Part shown: positions 17,656-26,738 of the stretch, in pieces
Layout: each line of letters begins with the position of its first letter
How positions within the stretch are numbered: position 1 is the first letter of the stretch
Origin: an uncultured Porphyromonadaceae bacterium
Lineage (GTDB): Bacteria > Bacteroidota > Bacteroidia > Bacteroidales > Porphyromonadaceae
Reading direction: 5' to 3'
DNA length: 64,000 nucleotides
Assembly (NCBI GenBank): GCA_947253625.1
Contig: CAMYAB010000001.1
Location: 1-64,000, forward strand
Notes under the pieces: model-generated
What the model saw: only the letters and a program-made list of their open reading frames with translations
Databases searched by the model: none
What the model was told of the DNA's origin: nothing
Position numbers and translations under genes: made by a program

Positions 17656-17816
17656 GGGAAAAGTTTTTTCCCTTGGAGAAAAAACCGACGAGGTCGGAGA
17701 AAAAGATGGTCCTCTCCCATGAAAAAGATAAAATCACTGTGTGATTTCTAGAGATCACACAGTGATTTGAATAAACCACTTAGTGATTTGAATAAATCAC
17801 ATAGTGATTTTGAGTT
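17656..17816. repeat. Composite array of 21-22-bp units with different dyads
   Basis: Seven or more units of 21-22 bp follow one another in the gap before menF. First come GGGAAAA-GT-TTTTTCCC (from 17656), one around ACCGAC-GA-GGTCGG (17678-17698), and one at 17699-17720; these start with GGGAAAA or GAAAAA. Then come four 21-bp units centred on ATCACnnnGTGATTT (17733-17816). It resembles the arrays at 37.4, 44.8 and 60.3 kb in period and layout but not in sequence. Confidence 0.65.
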
Positions 17817-17979
17817 TTTCATCCGGGAAAAATAGTTTGGAAGTACAGAGGGCTGACTTTTTAGCCCTTTGGAATACCAATTGTTGGGGGTTGTGTCAAA
17901 GGGTACGCTTTCTTGCGCTTTTCCCCTTCGTTAGCTTGTCGCCCATCACCGCCGGCGGGATCCGGACGACTTTTTGAGC

Positions 17980-18010
17980 CTTGCTGTGTTGCTGAATTTG
18001 TGTATGTTTG
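17980..18010 (+). promoter_or_regulatory. Probable promoter of the glycan utilisation operon
   Basis: TATGTTTG (18003-18010) matches TAnnTTTG, with cTTG at 17980-17983 and a 19-nt spacer. A start near 18017 would give the susC mRNA a leader of about 380 nt that includes the (GA)13 tract. The gap 17492-18394 holds no other gene I can support. Confidence 0.5.
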
Positions 18011-18130
18011 CGCAAAAGAATATGAAAAGATCACAACAGTGGTACGCAATTTCTGAAGTTGATCCTATCGTAGGTTCTTGTTTTAGAGTTTTTTAGCGTG
18101 AATAGTTTGTCTATATCGGTGAATTTAGAA

Positions 18131-18156
18131 GAGAGAGAGAGAGAGAGAGAGAGAGA
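18131..18156 (+). repeat. (GA)13 simple-sequence repeat in susC leader
   Basis: Thirteen uninterrupted GA dinucleotides, directly followed by CTCTC, which can pair with the end of the tract. It lies about 240 nt upstream of the susC start and downstream of the predicted promoter. Confidence 0.95.
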
Positions 18157-18394
18157 CTCTCGCTACACACTCTGTACCAACTCCTCCGTAGACTTACAGC
18201 CGCTTATCGTTTGGGAGAGGGGGCGTCTCGCCTCACCTTTTTATTATATAGTCCATTTTTACTGTTCTTCTGCACTTGCGGAGGGGCGGTTTTTTTGTTG
18301 CCCTTTGGTCTGCTTTTCGGTAGATCAGAGGGTTCCTTTTTAGGCACAGACCGGTGAGCCTGTGTGCTATATGTCCAACCCTTATAACTATTTT

Positions 18395-21300
18395 ATGAGT
18401 AAAAGAAGACTATTATTGTTACTGTCCCTAATGTGGATGGCGATTGGCCTCTATGCCCAGTCGACCATGGAGCTAAAGGGGACTGTCGTGGACACCGACA
18501 ACCAACCGATCCCGGGTGCGACGGTACAAGTGCTGGGGCAGAGTGGTCTCGGTACATTGACCGACATGGATGGATGCTTTGTCCTGAAGAATGTGTCCAA
18601 GCAAGCCACTATCCGTGTCTCCTACATTGGAATGAAGGCGGTGGATACCAAGCTGGAAGGCCAGAGCAGCATCCGCATTGTACTGCATGAGGATACTGAG
18701 GTCCTGGATGAGCTTGTGGTAACGGCTTTGGGTATCAAACGCTCGGAAAAGGCACTCTCCTACAATGTACAGGAGATCAAGAGTGACGCACTGACTACTG
18801 TGAAGGATGCCAACTTCATCAATGCGCTAAGTGGAAAGGTAGCCGGAGTGAATATCAATGCCTCGTCGGCAGGACTCGGTGGTGCCACACGTGTCGTGAT
18901 GCGTGGCCCCAAGTCCATCAACTCCAGCAACCAGGCACTCTACGTGATTGATGGTGTCCCAATGTTTAACACGTCAAAAGGAAATATAGGGGGTGGAGCT
19001 TTTAGTGAACAACCCGGTGGTGAGGGAATATCCGACATCAACCCTGATGACATTGAGAGCCTTACGGTGCTGAGCGGACCCGCTGCTGCCGCCCTATACG
19101 GATCTGCCGCCGCCCAAGGGGTTATCATGATTACCACAAAATCCGGGAAAGCGGGGCGCGTGAGTGTGACGATCAGCAACAGCTCGCAGTTTTTGCGTCC
19201 ATTTGTGCTGCCGGAGTTTCAGGACAGCTACATCAATCGCCCGGGCGAGATCGCAAGCTGGGGGGAAAAAGCTAGTGCACCGTATGGCAAGTATGACCCA
19301 ACCGGATTTTTCAAAACCGGTATGAATATCCAGAATACCGTCGCCCTGAATGTGGGTAATGAGAAGAGTAGGACCTACCTCTCTCTCGGATCAACAACCG
19401 CGAGGGGAATTTTGCCCAATTCTGGCTATGACCGGTACAATGTCACTGCACGCAACACCACTACCTTCTTGGATGACCTCTTTACCCTGGACCTGAGCCT
19501 CAACTATATCCAAGCCCAGGACAAGAACCTGATGGCGCAAGGACAGTATTTCAACCCACTGCCTATGCTCTATCTTTTTCCGAGAGGAGACAACTTTGAC
19601 AGTGTGCGACTCTATGAGACCTACAACCCTATCCGTAGGATATACGAGCAAAACTGGAGGTATGGTGAGCTCCTCAACTCCCAGAACCCCTACTGGACAA
19701 TGCATCGAATGATCCGGACCAACAGCAGAGAGCGGTACATGGCAGCCGCCTCGCTCAAGGCACAAGTGACCGACTGGCTGGATCTCTCTACTCGATTTAG
19801 GTACGACAATACAAAGATCAAAAACGAAGATAAGCGGCACGCATCGACTGCCACTATTTTTGCCCATTCACCGTATGGATTTTACTCGTATGAGAATGGT
19901 TTGGAGCAAGCCCTCTATTGGGATTTGATTGCCAACCTCAATCTCAACGTAGGCGAATACTTCTCGATCGCAGGTAACATCGGTGGGGCCGCCAACTATT
20001 CGAGTACGCGCTCGGAAGGCTTTAGAGGAGGGCTTCGGGCTCCATCCAATATCTTTACGCCCAATGCGATAGATTATGCGGCAGGCAAAAAAGAGAATGC
20101 TCCAATATTTGGAGGTGTGCGCCACTTGATTTATTCGGCTTTTGGAAGTGCAGAGCTTGGCTATAAGAGTACCTACTTCCTTACGGTTACAGGACGAAAT
20201 GACTGGGACTCTGCGCTTGCCGGGACCTCTCATGAGTCGTTCTTTTATCCCTCGGTCGGAGTGTCCGCTTTGCTAAGCGAGTACATCCCAACAGAGTATA
20301 AAAAGTATGTGGGCTACCTCAAAGTGAGGGGATCATGGGCAAGTGTGGGCTCTGCTATTTCTCCCAATATTGCAAGTCCCTATCGCTACTCTTTTGATCC
20401 GGAGACCGGGGGCTACAAGGGCTCGACCATCAAGTTCCCGGAGACATTCTTCCCTGAACGAACCAATTCTTGGGAGGTAGGACTGACCGGTAAGTTTTTT
20501 AGCATCTGGGATGTTGACCTAACACTCTACCGCTCCAATACCACCAACCAGACTTTCCTGAGACCCGCATCAGCCGCAACCGGCTACGACAAGGAGTATG
20601 TACAGACCGGTAATGTCCAAAATCAAGGTATTGAGTTGTCCACCGGTCTTCAATTGAAGTGGGGTGACTTTGCATGGAGTCCGCGCTATACCTTTAGTGC
20701 CAACCAGAACAAAATCATCAAGCTTTTGTCCGAGGATTCTGAGTCAATCAAGATGGGTGGGCTCAATGGTATCGAGGTAGTGCTGTCCAAGGGTGGCACC
20801 ATGGGCGACGTCTACGACTACACGTCCATCAAGCGCGACCAAGAGGGTTACCCAATGGTTGAGAACAATACGATTGTACCGGAAAATCTGACAAACCCTG
20901 TCTATAGAGGTACCACTCTGCCATCGGCTAACATGGGTCTTCTCAATGACTTTGAGTGGAAGGACCTTTCATTTGGCTTTTTGATATCTGCGCGTATCGG
21001 TGGTATCGTGATGTCTCAGACACAAGCCTACCTTGATCAGTATGGGGTGTCTAAAGCATCAGCGGATCTGAGAGAAAAAGGAGGTGTGAAAGTCAACCTA
21101 GGCCTACTCTCTGCCGAGGAGTACTACAAACGTACAGCAGGAGAAAAGCCTCTGTGGAGAAACTACATCTACAGCGCTACAAACGTACGACTACAGCAAA
21201 TGCACCTCAACTACACCCTTCCGGAGGGCTGGTTTGCCAACAAGGCAAGAATCACCCTGGGTGTGAATGCCAACAACATTCTGATGATCTATAAGAAGGC

Positions 21301-21412
21301 TCCTTTTGACCCTGAGCTGAGTGCTTCGACCGGGACATACTATCAGGGATTTGACTACTTTATGCAGCCTTCAATGCGGAGCTTTGGATTCACCGCAAAG
21401 GTTCAATTTTAA
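18395..21412 (+). CDS. SusC-type TonB-dependent outer-membrane transporter
   Basis: A 1005-residue outer-membrane porin of the SusC/RagA kind that imports oligosaccharides using TonB. I start it at ATG 18395, which gives a signal peptide ending MAIGLYAQ; in-frame GTG 18362 and ATG 18371 would add a non-signal extension. Then come a carboxypeptidase-D-like regulatory domain (about 22-105: LKGTVVDTDNQPIPGATV), a TonB-box-like segment (VLDELVVTALGI), the plug (ALSGKVAGVNI, VMRGPKSI, YVIDGVPM, LSGPAAAALYGSAAAQGVI) and a 22-strand barrel ending FGFTAKVQF. There is no N-terminal secretin/STN domain, so sigma/anti-sigma signalling through this protein is not expected. It overlaps susD by one base (TAATG). 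Confidence 0.95.
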   Translation: MSKRRLLLLLSLMWMAIGLYAQSTMELKGTVVDTDNQPIPGATVQVLGQSGLGTLTDMDGCFVLKNVSKQATIRVSYIGMKAVDTKLEGQSSIRIVLHEDTEVLDELVVTALGIKRSEKALSYNVQEIKSDALTTVKDANFINALSGKVAGVNINASSAGLGGATRVVMRGPKSINSSNQALYVIDGVPMFNTSKGNIGGGAFSEQPGGEGISDINPDDIESLTVLSGPAAAALYGSAAAQGVIMITTKSGKAGRVSVTISNSSQFLRPFVLPEFQDSYINRPGEIASWGEKASAPYGKYDPTGFFKTGMNIQNTVALNVGNEKSRTYLSLGSTTARGILPNSGYDRYNVTARNTTTFLDDLFTLDLSLNYIQAQDKNLMAQGQYFNPLPMLYLFPRGDNFDSVRLYETYNPIRRIYEQNWRYGELLNSQNPYWTMHRMIRTNSRERYMAAASLKAQVTDWLDLSTRFRYDNTKIKNEDKRHASTATIFAHSPYGFYSYENGLEQALYWDLIANLNLNVGEYFSIAGNIGGAANYSSTRSEGFRGGLRAPSNIFTPNAIDYAAGKKENAPIFGGVRHLIYSAFGSAELGYKSTYFLTVTGRNDWDSALAGTSHESFFYPSVGVSALLSEYIPTEYKKYVGYLKVRGSWASVGSAISPNIASPYRYSFDPETGGYKGSTIKFPETFFPERTNSWEVGLTGKFFSIWDVDLTLYRSNTTNQTFLRPASAATGYDKEYVQTGNVQNQGIELSTGLQLKWGDFAWSPRYTFSANQNKIIKLLSEDSESIKMGGLNGIEVVLSKGGTMGDVYDYTSIKRDQEGYPMVENNTIVPENLTNPVYRGTTLPSANMGLLNDFEWKDLSFGFLISARIGGIVMSQTQAYLDQYGVSKASADLREKGGVKVNLGLLSAEEYYKRTAGEKPLWRNYIYSATNVRLQQMHLNYTLPEGWFANKARITLGVNANNILMIYKKAPFDPELSASTGTYYQGFDYFMQPSMRSFGFTAKVQF

Positions 21413-22968
21413 TGACAGCAAAGACTATGAGTACTACGCATACAAAGACTGTAGCCATTGGGTTGCTATGCCTAGGATTTCTGATGGGAGGATGTTCTTC
21501 ATTTGAGGAAATCAATCGACCAATAGGATCGGTTTCTTCCGAAGAGCTGAAGACGGACAATCTGTCCGGGCAGAATGCACTCAAGGTGATGTTCAACATC
21601 TCTTTCCCTCAACAGGAAAACGATTTTCAGATGACCTATGACCTGATCGGTAACATCTACGGTCGCTATTTCGCTGAGACAAAGGATGCATGGAATAATG
21701 CTAAGACCAGCACCTACAATGCTCCTGATGGATGGATCAATTTCCCGTACAGCACAATTTGGCCACGGCTGTCAAGAGCTATGCAGGATATAATAGATGA
21801 AGCAGGAAAAGAAAGCCCCGTGTACTACTGGGCACTTATTCTGCGAGCTCATGCCTTGCTCAATCTGACGGACACCTACGGTCCTTTCCCTTTTGGTGGA
21901 ACTGAGCCGGGAGCCTTTGCCCCACAGAGTGAGGTGTACAAAGCTATCCTGAAAGATCTGGACACAGCTACGGAGTATTTTGCAAAAGCACTTGTGGCTG
22001 ACCCCTCTTTTACTCTTTTCCCGGAGGCCGATGTGATCTACGGTGGAGAGATCAGACGATGGATGCTTTTTGGAAACTCACTCAAGTTGCGCATGGCTAT
22101 TCGGATGAGCCTTGTAGAGCCTGATTTGGCACGGACTATAGGTGAAAAGGCGATCCGTGATGGGGTTATCGAAACAAATAGAGACAACTTAACCTATCAG
22201 TACAAGCCGGCCGGAATCTATAAGACCTCGGTGGAGTGGGGTGATGCGGTCATGTCTGCAGAGATGGACGCTTACCTCAGTGGCTATCATGATCCTCGTG
22301 CCGAAAAGTACTTTGCCCCGGCCAAAACTCCGGCTGATCGCAGTCTTGTAGGGCTACAAGCAGGAGCCTTTATCGGGGTGAAAGCTAAGGCTCTTGAGCT
22401 TTATTCTCAAGCAATATGGCCGGAAGATAAAGCCAGTATTTGGATGACCGCTGCTGAGGTTGCCTTTTTGCGTGCAGAGGGTGATCTGAGAGGATGGAAC
22501 GTAGGCGGTAGTGCGCAGGACTGGTATAATAAGGGTGTGCGCCTTTCCTTCCAGCAGTGGGGTGTTGATCAGGCTGATCAGTACCTTGCCAACAACAATG
22601 ACAAACCGATGCCCTATATCAATGTTCCTAATGGATATGGTAGAAATAGTGCACCGCTTAGCAACTTGACCGTTGCTTGGGACAATGCCGCTCCCTTTGA
22701 ACAAAAGCTTGAGCGACTCATGATCCAAAAATGGATTGCACTATATCCCCTTGGTTCTGAGGCATGGGCTGATATCCGGCGTACTGGCTATCCCAACATC
22801 TATCCACCGGTGCAACCCACACCAGGCTATGCCAGCCTAAAGACGGCGAACAGAATCCCCTACGCCTCATCAGAGGCAACAAAGGATCCGAAAAACTTTA
22901 GCCTAATGGAGTCTCAGCTTGGTGGTCGAAATGACTATGCAACAAAAATGTGGTGGCAAAAGAAGTAA
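21412..22968 (+). CDS. SusD-type surface glycan-binding lipoprotein
   Basis: A 518-residue SusD/RagB-family lipoprotein that caps the SusC barrel and binds the incoming glycan. The lipobox LMGGC places the lipidated Cys at 28 from ATG 21412 (ATG 21427 is an alternative start). Family features are the TPR-like helical region (PVYYWALILRAHALLNLTDT, the YGPFPFGG loop, VYKAILKDLDTA), the mid-protein TAAEVAFLRAEG segment, and the C-terminal LERLMIQKWIALYP followed by EAWADIRRTGYP. It pairs with the preceding SusC. Confidence 0.95.
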   Translation: MTAKTMSTTHTKTVAIGLLCLGFLMGGCSSFEEINRPIGSVSSEELKTDNLSGQNALKVMFNISFPQQENDFQMTYDLIGNIYGRYFAETKDAWNNAKTSTYNAPDGWINFPYSTIWPRLSRAMQDIIDEAGKESPVYYWALILRAHALLNLTDTYGPFPFGGTEPGAFAPQSEVYKAILKDLDTATEYFAKALVADPSFTLFPEADVIYGGEIRRWMLFGNSLKLRMAIRMSLVEPDLARTIGEKAIRDGVIETNRDNLTYQYKPAGIYKTSVEWGDAVMSAEMDAYLSGYHDPRAEKYFAPAKTPADRSLVGLQAGAFIGVKAKALELYSQAIWPEDKASIWMTAAEVAFLRAEGDLRGWNVGGSAQDWYNKGVRLSFQQWGVDQADQYLANNNDKPMPYINVPNGYGRNSAPLSNLTVAWDNAAPFEQKLERLMIQKWIALYPLGSEAWADIRRTGYPNIYPPVQPTPGYASLKTANRIPYASSEATKDPKNFSLMESQLGGRNDYATKMWWQKK

Positions 22969-23003
22969 GTCTTATCCCCTAATTTTGAAAAATAACTCAC
23001 AAT

Positions 23004-24215
23004 ATGAAGCAATTCAAGTACTATATTTCACTCTTGCTCTGTATGTTGGCTATGGGGACATCTTCGTGCAAAAAGATGACCGACGCAGAGCCTCTATACA
23101 GTATTGACCTCACCCGTAGCAGCCATGTCGGAGAAGGTGCATCCTATATTGATCCATCTGAGATTGATGCCCTTATTGCTAGAGATAAAGACATTCCCTA
23201 CTATCAAAATCTCAGGAGATACAAGTATGATAGTGACCATCAGGTTGCATTCGGTTGGTATGGAAACTGGACAGGCAAAGGGCTAGACTACGAATATTCC
23301 CTTAGGGGGCTTCCCGATAGCGTGGATTTTGTATCGCTATGGGGCGGTTGGAGGAACATTGATCCTATACGTCGTGCCGACCTTAAATACGTCCAAAAAG
23401 TAAAGGGAACTCGGGCTCTAGCTTGTATCCTCATGTTTCAGATCGGTGATGCGATCACTCCTCCTATCCCTGAAGAGCTACAGAAGCAAGGGGTTAGCTG
23501 GAACCAATGGCAACACCGCTTTTGGGGCTGGGATGTAGAGAAGGATGGTCAGTGGGTGAGTACACCGGAGACTATTGATGCCGCTATTATCAAGTACGCT
23601 AAGGCTGTTGCTGATACAATCATCAAGTATGACCTAGACGGTCTTGATATTGATGCAGAGCCTTCGTATGGCCAGCCATTCGAAACCAACAAAGAGTTGT
23701 GGGCTTATGACAAAAACGGTACCCGCCATCGCATCAATCTTTTTGTGGAGACATTCGGCAAGATGATGGGCCCGCTGGCTGAGACCGAGGAAGGACGCAA
23801 AAAGCTATTCGTAATCGATGGTGAGCCGGCCGCTATTGGTAAGGACTATGGCAAGTATTTCAATTACTTTATTATACAAGCCTATGGCGATGCAGATCCT
23901 GGGTCATTGGATTCTAGGTATGCGAACGTGATGGATCACTACAAAGATCATATGACTCCCGAGGAGGTCGCCCGAAAGATGATTTGGTGTGCCAACTTTG
24001 AGAGTGCGGCAGCCAAAGGTGGTCAAAGTCCGTATGATGGCGATCCTCAGTTAATTTGGTTCGCTAAGTACATGTGTGATTGGAAAGGTCAGAAATACCG
24101 CAAAGGCGGAGTTGGTGCCTTTCACATGGAATATGAGTATCGTGTTCAAGGGAAAAAAGGTACCTACCCATACCTGAGAAGTGCGATACAGATCATGAAT
24201 CCCGCTATACACTAA
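23004..24215 (+). CDS. GH18 endo-beta-N-acetylglucosaminidase lipoprotein
   Basis: A 403-residue surface lipoprotein (lipidated Cys22 in GTSSC) of glycoside hydrolase family 18. The catalytic signature DGLDIDAE occupies 212-219, with Glu219 as acid/base and Asp217 as the residue that polarises the acetamido group. The barrel outline (FGWYGNWTG, FVSLWGGW, FVIDGEPAA, FNYFIIQAYGD) resembles the endo-beta-N-acetylglucosaminidases that cut the GlcNAc-GlcNAc core of N-glycans, rather than chitinases: it is single-domain and sits inside a SusC/D operon. High-mannose glycoprotein is the likely substrate by analogy with the Bacteroides thetaiotaomicron BT_3987 locus; that assignment is inference. Confidence 0.88.
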   Translation: MKQFKYYISLLLCMLAMGTSSCKKMTDAEPLYSIDLTRSSHVGEGASYIDPSEIDALIARDKDIPYYQNLRRYKYDSDHQVAFGWYGNWTGKGLDYEYSLRGLPDSVDFVSLWGGWRNIDPIRRADLKYVQKVKGTRALACILMFQIGDAITPPIPEELQKQGVSWNQWQHRFWGWDVEKDGQWVSTPETIDAAIIKYAKAVADTIIKYDLDGLDIDAEPSYGQPFETNKELWAYDKNGTRHRINLFVETFGKMMGPLAETEEGRKKLFVIDGEPAAIGKDYGKYFNYFIIQAYGDADPGSLDSRYANVMDHYKDHMTPEEVARKMIWCANFESAAAKGGQSPYDGDPQLIWFAKYMCDWKGQKYRKGGVGAFHMEYEYRVQGKKGTYPYLRSAIQIMNPAIH

Positions 24216-24240
24216 ATTCTCATCTATTTTAGATAAAGAA

Positions 24241-25434
24241 ATGATAAACAATAGACAATATGTGACAAGGATCCTGACAGCTACCGCAGGACTGATGATT
24301 GCCACACTATCCGGCTGCAAGATGGAGCAAGCATATACTCCTCTTAGTGGCCAAGTATACATATCCCAGACAAAAACTGCAGTCAACACGGGGTTAAATG
24401 TAGAGGTAGCCAAGAGTGCAACCACGACTCAGTTCAATATCCAAGTTTCTGAGCCGGCCAAGGAGGACATTCAGGTGCAATATTTACCTGATGCCGAGGT
24501 GGTCAAGGCATACAATCAGGTCAATGGGACTGAGCTAGAGCCCCTCCCCCTTGAGGGCTACAAGCTCATAGGGACCTCTACTGTTATTAAGAAAGGAGAA
24601 GTCCTATCCGACCCGATTGTAATAGAGATACCACCGCTCTCCCAGGAACTCAAGGACTCAGGTAAGAGCTATGCCATAGGTTTTAGGATAGCTTCTCCGG
24701 GTGGTTCGTACACTTTGCTGGATGGCTGTGACCGGATTGTATATATCCTCAAGCAAAAGGCTATTCAACCTGTTCTGACCATGAACTCTAGCTCCAACCT
24801 CCGATTCAATCTCGCTGAAGAACACGGCTTGGTCAATTGGACTGTTGAGTTTTTGGTAAAGGCGGACCTACTGGGTAAGCGTCATGGCCAGCTCAACAAC
24901 CAAGCACTCTTTGGCGGATGGGGAAGCGGAGCTGAGGTTGATGGCGAGCATCGTGATGGTGAAATTTTCTGTCGCTTTGGTGATGCACCAATAGAGGGCA
25001 ATCGCTTTCAGATCAAGACTAAAGGAACTCAACTCAATAGCAATATGCTCTTTGAGGAAAACACTTGGTACCATATTGCAATGGTTTGTGCTGATACCAA
25101 ACTCTATATCTATGTCAACGGTGAACTTGATAACCAGCTTGATCTGCCGGCCGGCAAGGTGTGGCTAGGAAAGACTCCAGGCTTTGGTAATACCGACTAC
25201 CTGAGAGCCAATGTTCAAGTTGCTCAGCTCCGCCTATGGGAGGTGGCACGTACGCCAAAGCAACTGCAGGATAACATGTACAACTGCAATCCTCAGAGCG
25301 AAGGACTCATAGGCTATTGGAGACTAGACGAAGGAACAGGTAATACCTTCAAAGACGCTACGGGAAAGAACCCCGATGCCACTGTTCCGGGAGGCGGATC
25401 GGTAGTATGGACGCCGGATGTAATGTTTAAGTAA
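24241..25434 (+). CDS. DUF1735- and LamG-domain lipoprotein (glycan-binding)
   Basis: A 397-residue lipoprotein (lipidated Cys26 in TLSGC). The N-terminal part (about 45-170) looks like a DUF1735-type beta-sandwich: QFNIQVSEPAKEDIQV, VKKGEVL-like spacing and IGFRIASPGG. The C-terminal half (about 180-395) is a concanavalin/LamG fold: VNWTVEFLVKADLL, FEENTWYHIAMVC, LYIYVNGELDNQ, AQLRLWEVARTPKQLQDN, LIGYWRLDEGTG. Proteins of this layout accompany N-glycan-type GH18 loci and serve as surface glycan-binding proteins. No catalytic motif is evident. It starts 25 nt after the GH18 gene. Confidence 0.82.
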   Translation: MINNRQYVTRILTATAGLMIATLSGCKMEQAYTPLSGQVYISQTKTAVNTGLNVEVAKSATTTQFNIQVSEPAKEDIQVQYLPDAEVVKAYNQVNGTELEPLPLEGYKLIGTSTVIKKGEVLSDPIVIEIPPLSQELKDSGKSYAIGFRIASPGGSYTLLDGCDRIVYILKQKAIQPVLTMNSSSNLRFNLAEEHGLVNWTVEFLVKADLLGKRHGQLNNQALFGGWGSGAEVDGEHRDGEIFCRFGDAPIEGNRFQIKTKGTQLNSNMLFEENTWYHIAMVCADTKLYIYVNGELDNQLDLPAGKVWLGKTPGFGNTDYLRANVQVAQLRLWEVARTPKQLQDNMYNCNPQSEGLIGYWRLDEGTGNTFKDATGKNPDATVPGGGSVVWTPDVMFK

Positions 25435-25459
25435 AAGTAATACTGAAAGGCAACAACAC

Positions 25460-26527
25460 ATGAATAAATATAATAATAAACGCTGTGCGTTCATCTGTGT
25501 CCTCGCTGCACTCGCATTTACGTCATGTAAGGACTCTCGGATAGGAACACTATTGCTCCCATCAGATACCGTGTCAGAAGACTATTCTACAAGGTCCTAT
25601 GTCCGCGAAAATGGCATGCAACAACTTGTCACAGAGGCCACATTTTATACCCTTAACGGACGCTTGGAATTCCAAGCAGAAGACGGAACTGTACGTTTCC
25701 CTCTCAGGTTGACCTCTCCTATCAAAAATGACTACACTGGAAAGGTGATGGTCAACACAGAGGCCAAGCCTTTTGAAACCAAGCTAGCTCCCCGGGTTAT
25801 GTCAAAGGTGGGCATTCTTGCTCCAGAGCTATACGAACTGGTGACAAGTACAGTTACCGTTCCGGCGGGAAAAGTGGAGAGTGTTGATAAGTTTTCTGTG
25901 AAACTTTTGGATATTAAGTCTTTAGATGAGGGGTACTATTGCATTCCATTGCGACTGATGTCTGAGGACAAGGGAGCAAAAGTTTCCTCTAATACTTCGG
26001 ACTTTAATGTCATCCTACATATAAGCCATGATCATGTCCATGGACTGTGGAGTGTAGAGAAGACTGATGCCGGACTGGAACAGATCCCCGTGGGGCAACT
26101 TTCGCTCAATTCAAGTGCTGAGTACACTCAGGGTATGCCAGATGGTGACTATACCGCCATTACGGATGGTGATCCGATGACAGGGATATCTGTCTATGTT
26201 GGTTACCCGTTCAGGATAGATGGTATTGGAGGATCTCTCAAGGCTATTGGTCTGAGAGCTCAGCAAGAGGAATTTTGGGGGAGCATGTCTCTAAAGACAT
26301 TTCCCTCTGAGCTTAAAATCAAGTACTTAGACAAAAATGGAGTGGAGCATGCACTCGGGAATGTTGAGATTATGGATCCTCCTGCTTTGTACAGCAATCC
26401 TGATCAATTTAGACTTATCAAATTGATCGAACCTATTAATGATGCAGAGTCTGTGATCATCCATATTGAGCGAGTGGATGGATGGGGATATGCGGTAGGC
26501 TTTAGCGAAATCAAGCTCTACCGTTAG
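25460..26527 (+). CDS. Surface lipoprotein, DUF1735-like plus discoidin-like domain
   Basis: The last gene of the operon: a 355-residue lipoprotein (lipidated Cys23 in AFTSC). The first half (about 45-195: FPLRLTSPIKNDYTG, TSTVTVPAGKVES, YYCIPLRLMS) resembles the N-terminal module of the preceding protein, suggesting duplication and divergence. The second half (about 205-355) looks like an F5/8-type (discoidin) jelly roll: YTAITDGDPMTGISVYV, FPSELKIKYLDKNG, VIIHIERVDGWGYAVGFSEI. Both are folds that bind sugar. A surface glycan-binding role is inferred from fold and context. Confidence 0.75.
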   Translation: MNKYNNKRCAFICVLAALAFTSCKDSRIGTLLLPSDTVSEDYSTRSYVRENGMQQLVTEATFYTLNGRLEFQAEDGTVRFPLRLTSPIKNDYTGKVMVNTEAKPFETKLAPRVMSKVGILAPELYELVTSTVTVPAGKVESVDKFSVKLLDIKSLDEGYYCIPLRLMSEDKGAKVSSNTSDFNVILHISHDHVHGLWSVEKTDAGLEQIPVGQLSLNSSAEYTQGMPDGDYTAITDGDPMTGISVYVGYPFRIDGIGGSLKAIGLRAQQEEFWGSMSLKTFPSELKIKYLDKNGVEHALGNVEIMDPPALYSNPDQFRLIKLIEPINDAESVIIHIERVDGWGYAVGFSEIKLYR

Positions 26528-26553
26528 TTGCTTTCATCTAGAGAGAAAGAAAA

Positions 26554-26590
26554 GGGTGCTCCGACGTGTCCGGGGCACCCTCTCTTTTAT
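26554..26590 (+). terminator. Terminator of the glycan utilisation operon
   Basis: A 10-bp stem (GGGTGCTCCG/CGGGGCACCC, one G-U) with a 7-nt loop followed by TCTCTTTT, 27 nt after the last stop codon. Confidence 0.8.
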
Positions 26591-26634
26591 GAGACTGTGA
26601 TGTTAAAGGCTGTACATGTACTCTAGGCAAAAAG

Positions 26635-26694
26635 TCAAAATCAAGTTAGGGTGTGCCAAAACTATTGTTTTGACACACCCTAACTTGATTTTGA
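26635..26694 (-). terminator. 28-bp inverted repeat; terminator of dnaJ
   Basis: Two 28-nt arms with a single mismatch and a TATT loop, far longer than usual. On the minus strand the hairpin is followed by CTTTTTGCC and begins 45 nt after the dnaJ stop, so it should terminate dnaJ. The length also allows an origin as a small mobile palindrome. Confidence 0.75.
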
Positions 26695-26738
26695 TGACTA
26701 TATTACCTAGAGAGTCTATCTTCTCTATTGTGATACAA

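Noticed and set aside
18098..18343. 81-codon open frame running through the (GA)13 tract
   Set aside because: It starts with GTG, its RERERERE stretch is simply the dinucleotide repeat, and no family resemblance is visible; more likely untranslated leader of susC.
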